From Pyrinomonadaceae bacterium (GTDB lineage: Bacteria; Acidobacteriota; Blastocatellia; Pyrinomonadales; Pyrinomonadaceae), in contig JAJAYR010000005.1 of the NCBI GenBank assembly GCA_026786155.1, positions 1 through 8,669 of the forward strand: a stretch of 8,669 nucleotides of DNA, read 5' to 3'. Made by a program: the position numbers and the translations under genes. Under the pieces are notes generated by a model. It was not told the origin of the DNA. It searched no databases and saw only the letters and a program-made list of their open reading frames with translations. The first letter of the stretch is position 1. The number at the start of each line of letters is the position of its first letter. This document shows positions 1-5,909 of the stretch, one piece after another.

Positions 1-2262
1 GAAAACGCCAAACGCGATAAATTGCAGCCCGAATACGAATTGATGGACACGGGCATTTTCGACGAAGATAAATACTTCGACGTTTTCATCGAATACGCCA
101 AAGCCGACGCGGAAGACATCTGCATCAGAATCACGGCACACAATCGCGGCGATGAAGCCGCGCCGCTGCACGTTCTGCCGACGATTTGGTTTCGCAATCG
201 CTGGTCGTGGTATGAAAAAGCCGATAAACCGGCGATGCGCGAAATCGAAAATGCGTCGGAAAATCTTTCGACGATTCATCTGACGGAAGCGCAGTTCGGC
301 GATTATTTTTTGACTTGCGAAGATTCTTCAAATCTTCTTTTCACCGAAAACGAAACCAATTATCAAAAAATCTTCGGCGGCGCAAACGATTCGGCTTACG
401 CCAAAGACGGCATCAACGATTTTGTCGTCAGCGGCAACGAACACGCGGTCAATCCAAATCAAACCGGAACGAAAGCCGCCGCGCATTACGTTTTCAACAT
501 CGCGCCAAACTCGTCGGAAACCGTTTATTTGCGGTTGAATCATCAGCATTCAGCCGTCAGCAATCAGCCGCACGACGAATTTATCCGAAGTTGCGAAAAC
601 GTCTTTGCCGAAAGAATTAAAGAAGCCGACGAATTCTACGCGGAAATCATTCCGAACAATTTGAGCGATGACGCGCGAAACGTGATGCGCCAATCGCTGG
701 CGGGACTGCTCTGGTCGAAACAGTATTATCACTACGTCGTCAAATCGTGGCTCGACGGCGACGGCAAATTTGCGCCGCCGCCCGCCGAAAGATTGAACGG
801 CAGAAATAAAACTTGGAAACATCTGTATAACGACGACGTGATTTCGATGCCCGACAAATGGGAATATCCGTGGTATGCGGCGTGGGATTTGGCGTTTCAC
901 ACGATTTCGCTGGCAATCGTGGATTCGGACTTTGCCAAACGCCAATTACTGCTGTTTCTGCGCGAATGGTATATGCACCCGAACGGGCAAATCCCCGCCT
1001 ACGAATGGGCGTTGGGCGATGTCAATCCGCCGGTTCACGCTTGGGCGGCACTTCGGGTTTATCAAATCGAAGCCAAAAGACACGGCACGGCTGACCGCGA
1101 TTTTCTCGAAAAAATCTTTCACAAACTGCTTTTGAATTTTACGTGGTGGGTCAACCGCAAAGACACGGAAGGCAACAATGTTTTTGAAGGCGGATTTTTG
1201 GGTTTGGATAATATCGGCGTTTTCGACCGCAACACGCAATTGCCCGACGGCGGCTTTATCGAACAATCCGACGGCACGAGTTGGATGGCAATGTATTGCC
1301 TGAATATGCTGGCAATCGCGCTCGAATTAGCCAAAGAAGACAAAGTTTATGAAGACGTGGCGAGCAAATTTTTCGAGCATTTCGTTTATATTTCCGACGC
1401 GATGAACAATCTCGGCGAGGAAAACACCGAACTCTGGAACGAGCGCGACGGATTTTATTACGACGTTCTGCACTTGCCGAACGAAAGAAATATCCCGATT
1501 CGGCTGCGCTCGATGGTCGGTTTGATTCCGCTGTTCGCCGTCGAAACTTTGGAGCAAGATTGGCTTGAAAAGCTGCCGGAGTTTAAGAAACGCACCGAAT
1601 GGTTTCTGCAAAATCGTCCCGATTTGACCGACGACATCGCTTGTTTGCAGGAAACGGGCAGAGAAAAACGACTTATTCTGGCGATTGTCAATAAAGAACG
1701 CTTGCGGCGCGTTTTGCGCGTGATGCTTTCGGAAGCCGAATTTTTGTCGGACTACGGCATTCGCGCTCTTTCGCGGCATTATAAAGCCAATCCGTATCGG
1801 CTCGATGTCGGCGATAATTGTTTTGAAGTCGGCTATGAACCGGCGGAATCGCACACGGGAATGTTCGGCGGCAACTCGAATTGGCGCGGTCCGATTTGGT
1901 TTCCGATGAATTATCTGCTGATTGAATCGCTGCAAAAATTCGATTATTTCTACGGCGATAGTTTCAAAATCGAATTTCCGACCGGCTCGGAAAAAATGCT
2001 GACGCTGTGGGAAGTTTCGCAGGAACTTTCGCGCCGTTTGTCGAACATTTTTTTAAAGGACGCGGAAGGCAGACGCGCCGTTTTCGGGACGACGGAGAAG
2101 TTTCAAACCGACGCGCACTGGCGTGATTACGTTTTGTTTTACGAGTATTTTCACGGCGACAAAGGCATCGGCTTGGGCGCGAGCCATCAAACCGGATGGA
2201 CGGGTTTAATCGGCAAACTTTTGCAGCAAGTCGGCGAATATACTGATAAACCGAACGATTAG
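1..2262 (+). CDS. GH63/MGH1-like glycoside hydrolase (glucosidase), 5' partial
   Basis: This is the C-terminal part of a large bacterial glycoside hydrolase of the GH63/MGH1-like (alpha/alpha)6-barrel group, which hydrolyses alpha-glucosides or mannosyl/glucosyl-glycerate-type substrates; the exact substrate cannot be read. The frame is open from base 1, so the TTG at 22 is internal. 753 codons are visible against roughly 880-900 in the usual bacterial family, so about 130-150 N-terminal residues lie outside. Counting codons from base 1, the aromatic barrel motifs are PWYAAWDLAFHT (Asp296), AYEWALGDVNPPVHAWAALR (around 333-352), GNSNWRGPIWFPMNYLL (around 624-640) and, near the end, YEYFHGD (Glu715) and HQTGWTGL (729-736). 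By analogy with GH63 and GH37 enzymes, Asp296 and Glu715 are candidate acid and base; that is inference. No signal peptide can be judged. It converges on tsaD across a palindromic spacer. Confidence 0.88.
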   Translation, partial: ENAKRDKLQPEYELMDTGIFDEDKYFDVFIEYAKADAEDICIRITAHNRGDEAAPLHVLPTIWFRNRWSWYEKADKPAMREIENASENLSTIHLTEAQFGDYFLTCEDSSNLLFTENETNYQKIFGGANDSAYAKDGINDFVVSGNEHAVNPNQTGTKAAAHYVFNIAPNSSETVYLRLNHQHSAVSNQPHDEFIRSCENVFAERIKEADEFYAEIIPNNLSDDARNVMRQSLAGLLWSKQYYHYVVKSWLDGDGKFAPPPAERLNGRNKTWKHLYNDDVISMPDKWEYPWYAAWDLAFHTISLAIVDSDFAKRQLLLFLREWYMHPNGQIPAYEWALGDVNPPVHAWAALRVYQIEAKRHGTADRDFLEKIFHKLLLNFTWWVNRKDTEGNNVFEGGFLGLDNIGVFDRNTQLPDGGFIEQSDGTSWMAMYCLNMLAIALELAKEDKVYEDVASKFFEHFVYISDAMNNLGEENTELWNERDGFYYDVLHLPNERNIPIRLRSMVGLIPLFAVETLEQDWLEKLPEFKKRTEWFLQNRPDLTDDIACLQETGREKRLILAIVNKERLRRVLRVMLSEAEFLSDYGIRALSRHYKANPYRLDVGDNCFEVGYEPAESHTGMFGGNSNWRGPIWFPMNYLLIESLQKFDYFYGDSFKIEFPTGSEKMLTLWEVSQELSRRLSNIFLKDAEGRRAVFGTTEKFQTDAHWRDYVLFYEYFHGDKGIGLGASHQTGWTGLIGKLLQQVGEYTDKPND

Positions 2263-2454
2263 AGCGGTTCAAGATTGAATTTACGGGTTGTAATTGTGGC
2301 GGAAACGATTCGGAGTAGATGAGAGATAATAGATGAGAGATGAGAGATAAAATCTATCAATTATCATCTTTCATCTCTCATCTATTCCGAATCGTCTTTT
2401 CATTCCGCTGATGCTCAATCTGCTCTAACGGCGGCGGCAGGTTGATTTGCCGGC
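2263..2454. other. Convergent spacer between glycoside hydrolase and tsaD
   Basis: This 192-nt gap lies between two genes whose 3' ends face each other. I see no coding potential. Its content is a long nested palindrome (described separately) and GC-rich filler next to the tsaD stop. A weak 5-bp stem at 2435-2452 follows the tsaD stop but has no T-run. Confidence 0.7.
2305..2395. repeat. Long inverted repeat with two pairing registers, possible bidirectional terminator
   Basis: The left arm (2305-2327) and right arm (2373-2395) match at 22 of 23 positions, and the single difference would be a G-U pair in RNA. A second copy of the left word at 2330-2348 can pair instead with 2366-2384 (19 bp, again one G-U), so the same right arm has two competing partners. 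The left side is tandem TAGATGAGAGAT words. Four Ts follow the right arm on the + strand (2397-2400). Because it lies between convergent stops, it may end transcription from both sides. It could equally be a dispersed palindromic repeat; the terminator role is inference. Confidence 0.75.
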
Positions 2455-3531
2455 TTACAAACGATAGCGAACTTTTTTGCTTTTAAGTTGCGCGTCTTCG
2501 TTTTCAAAATTTTGCAGCCGCATCGAAACATCCGCCGTCATTCGCAAATCCGACTGTTCGCCGCGCTGTAAGTGAAAATATCCGGCGGCAGCAATCATCG
2601 CCGCGTTGTCGGTCGAGAGATGTTTTGACGGAAAATAAACTGGAATGTTCAGACGCTTTCCGACGCTTTCCGACGCTTCGCGCAAAGCGTTGTTGCACGC
2701 TACGCCGCCCGCGACGATTAAAGTTTTCGGTTGAAATTCGGCGGCGAGTTTTTCGACGTTTTTCATCAAAGATTTGACGACCGTCGCTTGAAAACTCGCC
2801 GCAATGTCTTTAATTTCCTGCGACGGCGTTTCGTCTTCAACGACTTTTTCAATCGCGTTATCCCTGACGTAACGCGAAACCGCCGTTTTCAAACCGCTGA
2901 AACTGAAATCCGGTCTGCCGTCGGAAATTTTGGCAATCGGGAATTTGATTTTCGACGCATCGCCTTCCAACGCGAGTTTTTCGATAATCGGTCCGCCCGG
3001 ATATTCCAAACCGAGCATTTTCGCCACTTTATCGAACGCCTCGCCCGCCGCGTCGTCTCTGGTGCGCGAAATAACTTTGTATTTTCCGGCTTCGGGAACG
3101 AAAAAAAGATTCGTGTGTCCGCCCGAAACAATCAGCGCAAACGCCGGAAATTGAATCGGCGGATTTTCAAACGCGACCGAAAAAATATGTCCTTCGATGT
3201 GGTTGACACCGACGAACGGAATGTCCAACCCGAACGCGAGAGCCTTCGCGTAACACACGCCGACGAGCAAAGAGCCGATTAAACCCGGACCTTGCGTAAC
3301 GGCGATTGCGTCAATATCTTTGAGCGAAACCTGCGCCTGCTGCAACGCTTCGTCCACAATCGGGTCAATTTTTTCGAGATGTTCCCGCGCCGCCAACTCC
3401 GGCACGACACCGCCGAACGGTTTATGCAGTTCGATTTGCGAAGAAATCACCGACGACAAAATTTTATTGCCGTCTTCGATAACCGCCGCCGCCGTTTCGT
3501 CGCACGAACTTTCAATTCCTAAAACCAGCAT
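2455..3531 (-). CDS. tsaD: tRNA N6-adenosine threonylcarbamoyltransferase TsaD
   Basis: TsaD transfers the threonylcarbamoyl group from threonylcarbamoyl-AMP to A37 of ANN-decoding tRNAs (t6A), together with TsaB and TsaE, in the cytoplasm. The 358-residue product shows the ASKHA-fold kinase-like start GIESSCDET (5-13), the metal-binding HIEGH (His111, His115), SGGHT (136-140), FSFSGLK (209-215), GGVACN (275-280) and LSTDNAAM with Asp308, the expected third metal ligand. Length is slightly above the usual ~335-345 because of a charged C-terminal tail from about residue 341. The ATG at 3531 puts the ESSCDET motif at the normal distance from the N-terminus; the Shine-Dalgarno is weak (AAAG only). 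No tsaB or tsaE is adjacent. A 19-bp hairpin lies 9 nt upstream of the start, and a terminator for the preceding gene lies just beyond it. A 10-bp tandem repeat occurs inside the gene (2652-2678). Confidence 0.97.
   Translation of the reverse strand: MLVLGIESSCDETAAAVIEDGNKILSSVISSQIELHKPFGGVVPELAAREHLEKIDPIVDEALQQAQVSLKDIDAIAVTQGPGLIGSLLVGVCYAKALAFGLDIPFVGVNHIEGHIFSVAFENPPIQFPAFALIVSGGHTNLFFVPEAGKYKVISRTRDDAAGEAFDKVAKMLGLEYPGGPIIEKLALEGDASKIKFPIAKISDGRPDFSFSGLKTAVSRYVRDNAIEKVVEDETPSQEIKDIAASFQATVVKSLMKNVEKLAAEFQPKTLIVAGGVACNNALREASESVGKRLNIPVYFPSKHLSTDNAAMIAAAGYFHLQRGEQSDLRMTADVSMRLQNFENEDAQLKSKKVRYRL
2652..2678. repeat. 10-bp tandem repeat inside tsaD (2.7 copies)
   Basis: The + strand unit GACGCTTTCC is repeated perfectly twice and followed by seven more matching bases. 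It encodes part of the EASESVGKRL segment of TsaD (around residues 285-294). The period is not a multiple of three, so gain or loss of one unit would shift the frame of a normally important gene. Confidence 0.85.
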
Positions 3532-3540
3532 ATCTTTAAA

Positions 3541-3588
3541 TTCAAGGTTTCAGGTTTCAACCTTGAACCTTGAACCTGAAACCTTGAA
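3541..3588. repeat. 19-bp inverted repeat immediately upstream of tsaD
   Basis: The arms 3541-3560 and 3570-3588 are complementary over 19 bp with one extra T in the left arm; the outer 16 bp are perfect. The loop is 9 nt (3561-3569) and is itself another copy of the word. Read on the + strand, the right side is tandem AACCTTG-type words, and the left side is their inverted copy. The structure ends 9 nt before the tsaD ATG, so on a tsaD transcript it would fold within the leader. It is not followed by a T-run in the - strand direction, which argues against it being a simple terminator there. Confidence 0.85.
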
Positions 3589-3623
3589 AAAAATAAAAGC
3601 GTCCCCGCCAACGAAGGAACGCT
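3587..3623 (-). terminator. Rho-independent terminator of the small membrane protein gene
   Basis: Read on the - strand, AGCGTTCC (3623-3616) pairs with GGGGACGCT (3606-3598) to give an 8-bp GC-rich stem with one wobble and a 9-10 nt loop. It is followed at once by TTTTATTTTTTT (3598-3587). It begins 23 nt after the stop of the 71-residue membrane protein gene and separates that gene from tsaD. The stem, loop and T-run geometry is typical of intrinsic terminators. Confidence 0.75.
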
Positions 3624-3646
3624 CGAAAATAATGATAGATAAAATT

Positions 3647-3862
3647 TTACTGTCCTGGCTGCCTTTTCTGTTCGATTTCCTTCGGACTTTGCAAATCGCC
3701 GTCGCCGACCGAACTGCCGAAGAAAACAAAAAACAGAATCGCCGCGATAATTACGAAAGCCCCGACGCTGATTAATGCCCACATTGTGCCGCGATAAGAT
3801 TTTGCCGTATCTTCTCTCACCACTTTTTCTTCACCGCCGACATTTATCGTATCTTTTGACAT
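3647..3862 (-). CDS. Small single-pass membrane protein of unknown function
   Basis: I do not recognise the family. The 71-residue product has a charged hydrophilic N-terminus (residues 1-27, ending KSYRG), one strongly hydrophobic segment (about 28-49, WALISVGAFVIIAAILFFVF) and a short polar tail rich in E, K and Q. It should be an inner-membrane protein with one helix. The positive charges just before the helix suggest the N-terminus stays in the cytoplasm. I chose the ATG at 3862 rather than an upstream in-frame start at 3916 because GGAGAG lies 6 nt before it and the hydrophilic N-terminus then begins cleanly. It is followed by a clear terminator, so it appears to be monocistronic. Reality is supported by the ribosome binding site, the terminator and the sensible membrane topology. 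Confidence 0.75.
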   Translation of the reverse strand: MSKDTINVGGEEKVVREDTAKSYRGTMWALISVGAFVIIAAILFFVFFGSSVGDGDLQSPKEIEQKRQPGQ

Positions 3863-3868
3863 AAATTT

Positions 3869-3874
3869 CTCTCC
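3869..3874 (-). promoter_or_regulatory. Shine-Dalgarno GGAGAG deciding the 3862 start
   Basis: GGAGAG on the - strand is 6 nt upstream of the ATG at 3862-3860. It is one of the few clear ribosome binding sites in this window. It fixes the start of the small membrane protein and excludes the longer reading from 3916. Confidence 0.7.
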
Positions 3875-3889
3875 AAACCTTATCTCTAA

Positions 3890-3916
3890 TTTATAATCTG
3901 CCAGGCATAAAAGCAA
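3890..3916 (-). promoter_or_regulatory. Possible sigma70-type promoter for the small membrane protein
   Basis: On the - strand TTGCTT (3916-3911) is followed after 15 nt by TATAAA (3895-3890), about 28 nt upstream of the ATG at 3862. The spacing is shorter than the usual 16-18 and this phylum's consensus may differ, so this is a weak proposal from sequence resemblance alone. Confidence 0.25.
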
Positions 3917-3929
3917 TGACTAAATCACT

Positions 3930-4283
3930 TTGACGATTATCAACGGCATCTCGCCGCGCTGTTTTGCATCGTCCGGGCATTCGATTGAAAAGAGCGAAAA
4001 TGCGACAATCGCTGCGGCTTTTTTCAAATTCCCGACCCGCGCCGTTTTTTCTCGCGTCAACAAAGCGGCGGGCGCAACCAGAGGTTACGTTCTTCGCGCG
4101 TCGCAAGGGCAGGTTTTGACGGGAACGCTCAGTTCGAGCAACGGCAAAGCCGATTTTACGCAAGGCGGTCTGCACGATACGCAGTATTCGCAAACGGTCG
4201 AAGAAAACGGCGACGTTTATATCAGCGTTGACAATCACGGCAATCGGGCGACGCGCTTTACGCTGACGATTTCGATTCAGTAA
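3930..4283 (+). CDS. PPC-like beta-sandwich domain ORF, probably a truncated remnant
   Basis: The C-terminal ~70 residues read like the beta-sandwich 'PPC-like' domain repeated in many secreted proteins of this kind of bacterium: RGYVLRASQGQVLTGTLSS (51-69), then ENGDVYISVDNHGNRATRFT (92-111) and LTISIQ at the end. These match the usual pattern of a YVLRA-G-Q strand, a G-D-Y strand and a final LTVSI strand. The first ~40 residues look like noise. The only in-frame start is TTG at 3930, just after a stop at 3921-3923. There is no ribosome binding site and no signal peptide, although such domains are normally exported. I infer the broken 3' end of a longer secreted protein, or an ORF with a frameshift near 4030. 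It ends 4 nt from the convergent hydrolase gene. Confidence 0.5.
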   Translation: MTIINGISPRCFASSGHSIEKSENATIAAAFFKFPTRAVFSRVNKAAGATRGYVLRASQGQVLTGTLSSSNGKADFTQGGLHDTQYSQTVEENGDVYISVDNHGNRATRFTLTISIQ

Positions 4284-4287
4284 AAAT

Positions 4288-5052
4288 TTATATTTCCAAT
4301 GTTCCGCCGTCCCGCGCTTCGATAATTTCGCAGGGCGGCGAAAATTTGGTTACTTCCGCCGCCAAATCAACCGCGTCCCATTCGGGATAAAGATGCGTCA
4401 AAACGGCTCGTTTCGGCTTGGCATAGCGAATCAAATACATCGCTTCGCTTAAATCGAGATGCGTTTCGACCGGCTTGTTTTCAAAAAACGAACATTCCAA
4501 AACGAGCAAATCCGCGTTGCGGGCGAGCGTTCCCAGAGTTTTTGTAAAACCCGTGTCCGCCGAATAAACAATTGTTTTGTCCGCGCACTTTATATGAATC
4601 GCCAGACTTTCCGGCGTGTGCGGCGTGTCCATTGCGACGGCTTCCGTATTTTCCAAAATCGCAAACTTTTCGAGCGGTTCGACTTCGATTATTTCCAGCG
4701 GAAACGGCTGTTTCAGAACATTATATTCGTTTGCCGCATCGAATTTTTCGATTAAATTCCGCAAACCTTTCGCGCCGAAAATCTTCAGCGGTTTTTCCCT
4801 TGCTTGAGTTTCGGGCGCGTATTTCGTGCCGAAAAGAAAAGGCAGCAGTCCGCCGATGTGGTCGAGATGAAAATGCGAAATCCAAATCGCGTCCAAATTC
4901 GCCCAATCGAGATTTTCCTGCGCCATCCGATGAACCGCCGAAGCCGAACAATCGAGCAGCAGCGAACCGTTTTCCGTTTCGAGCCAAAAGCCCGAAGAAC
5001 TTCTTTGCGGGTGCGGAACGGAAGTTCCAGAACCTAAAATCGTAAGTTTCAT
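4288..5052 (-). CDS. Metallo-beta-lactamase-fold hydrolase, RNase Z-like
   Basis: This 254-residue cytoplasmic protein has the MBL fold with the RNase Z/ElaC arrangement: N-terminal MKLTILGSGTSVPHPQRSSS, HFHLDH (60-65) binding two metals, His145 in DTPHTPES, Asp166 in YSADTG, His198 in ETHLDLSEA and His220 in LTHLYPEW. RNase Z removes the 3' trailer of pre-tRNAs. This protein is shorter than the usual ~300 residues and I see no clear tRNA-binding exosite insertion, so it may be an RNase Z-like phosphodiesterase with another substrate. The ATG at 5052 is the natural start because the beta-strand LTILGSG follows directly. There is no Shine-Dalgarno. It diverges from bshB1 with a shared 110-nt region dominated by a palindrome, and its 3' end is 4 nt from the convergent PPC-like ORF. 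Confidence 0.88.
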   Translation of the reverse strand: MKLTILGSGTSVPHPQRSSSGFWLETENGSLLLDCSASAVHRMAQENLDWANLDAIWISHFHLDHIGGLLPFLFGTKYAPETQAREKPLKIFGAKGLRNLIEKFDAANEYNVLKQPFPLEIIEVEPLEKFAILENTEAVAMDTPHTPESLAIHIKCADKTIVYSADTGFTKTLGTLARNADLLVLECSFFENKPVETHLDLSEAMYLIRYAKPKRAVLTHLYPEWDAVDLAAEVTKFSPPCEIIEARDGGTLEI

Positions 5053-5058
5053 AAACAG

Positions 5059-5140
5059 ATTTTAGCCGCGAATAACCCGAACTGCACGAATGAAAATCAA
5101 AAAAATAATTCGTGTTATTCGGGTTATTCGCGGCTAAAAT
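5059..5140. repeat. Perfect 23-bp inverted repeat between divergent hydrolase and bshB1 genes
   Basis: The arms 5059-5081 and 5118-5140 are perfectly complementary over 23 bp. After a 3-nt internal mismatch a further 7 bp pair (5085-5091 with 5108-5114), leaving a 16-nt A-rich loop (5092-5107). The right side is three tandem 9-bp words: ATTCGTGTT, ATTCGGGTT and ATTCGCGGC (5108-5134). It starts 7 nt before the hydrolase ATG and ends 23 nt before the bshB1 ATG, so it fills most of the region where both promoters and leaders must lie. Confidence 0.9.
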
Positions 5141-5162
5141 TCTTTTGTGATAAATTATTTTT

Positions 5163-5903
5163 ATGAACGAAATGGATGTTTTAGCAATTTTCGCGCACCC
5201 GGACGATGTGGAATTGACCGTCGGCGGAACGCTCTTAAAGATGAAATCGCTCGGTTATAAAACCGGCGCGTTGGATGTAACGAAAGGCGAAATGGGAACA
5301 CGCGGCACGGTCGAAGGTCGCGCCGACGAAGCCGCTGAAGCGGCGCAAATCTTAAGACTCGACGTGCGGGAAAACCTCGAACTGCCCGACGGTCACGTTT
5401 GGGTAACGGAAGAAACGCGCACGAAATTAGTCAGAGTTTTGCGAAGATTAAAGCCGAAAATACTGCTGACGCACCAAGCCGACGACCCGCATCCCGACCA
5501 TAATCACATTGTGCAATTGGTTCGAGAAGCGGCGCGTTTGTGTTCGATGCAGAAATATGACGGCGATTTCGGACAGGAACGAACACCTACGCCGATTGTC
5601 GCGCACAACATTTTTTCGCAGAGGGTTACGCCGTCGTTTATCGTGGACATTTCCGATTTCGTCAACGAAAAAACCGCCGCGATTCGCGCTCACAAATCGC
5701 AGTTTTACAATCCGAACGCGGACAAAGGCGAACTCGAAACGCGGCTGACCGGCAAAAATTTTATCGCCGAACTCGAAAACCGTTCGCGTTATTTCGGAAG
5801 CCTCATCGGTGTCGCGGCGGGCGAACCGTTTTTCGTGCGCGAGGCTCTGAACGTCGCCGACCCGATTGAATTACTGACGCGCCCGATGAATCTTTATTCT
5901 TGA
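5163..5903 (+). CDS. bshB1: Bacillithiol biosynthesis deacetylase BshB1
   Basis: This enzyme removes the acetyl group from N-acetyl-glucosaminyl-malate, the second step of bacillithiol synthesis, in the cytoplasm. The 246-residue product is a full-length LmbE/PIG-L-type zinc deacetylase. AHPDD (11-15) provides His12 and Asp15 as zinc ligands and Asp14 as base. HPDH (110-113) provides His113 as the third ligand and His110. The BshB1-typical block LDVTKGEMGTRGT (37-49) with Arg53 in EGRADEAAEA, then RENLELPDG (69-77), separates it from other LmbE deacetylases. Residue numbers agree with those I recall for the Bacillus homologue. The start at 5163 has no Shine-Dalgarno; ATG at 5172 is a possible alternative. 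BshA and BshC are not in the window, so the pathway genes are scattered. Confidence 0.95.
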   Translation: MNEMDVLAIFAHPDDVELTVGGTLLKMKSLGYKTGALDVTKGEMGTRGTVEGRADEAAEAAQILRLDVRENLELPDGHVWVTEETRTKLVRVLRRLKPKILLTHQADDPHPDHNHIVQLVREAARLCSMQKYDGDFGQERTPTPIVAHNIFSQRVTPSFIVDISDFVNEKTAAIRAHKSQFYNPNADKGELETRLTGKNFIAELENRSRYFGSLIGVAAGEPFFVREALNVADPIELLTRPMNLYS

Positions 5904-5909
5904 TCATCG

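Noticed and set aside
131..1935. Several long open frames opposite or offset from the glycoside hydrolase, up to ~200 codons on the - strand
   Set aside because: They have Arg-rich, low-complexity composition with no recognisable motif, and they lie wholly within a strongly conserved coding frame.
2435..2452. CGGCA/TGCCG stem just after the tsaD stop as a terminator
   Set aside because: Only 5 bp with an 8-nt loop and no T-run on the - strand.
2731..3282. 183-codon + strand open frame opposite tsaD
   Set aside because: It is rich in R, N and F with no domain pattern and is antisense to unmistakable TsaD motifs; a composition artefact.
3856..3897. TTGACA and TATAAT on the + strand as a promoter for the PPC-like ORF
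   Set aside because: The two hexamers are 30 nt apart, too far for a sigma70 promoter, and TTGACA overlaps the start of the opposite gene.
3891..4238. 115-codon - strand open frame over the PPC-like ORF
   Set aside because: Arg-rich with no motif, whereas the + strand frame carries a coherent beta-sandwich pattern.
5149..5154. GATAAA as a -10 box for bshB1, with an upstream TG
   Set aside because: No acceptable -35 at the right distance; the region is simply A/T rich beside the palindrome.
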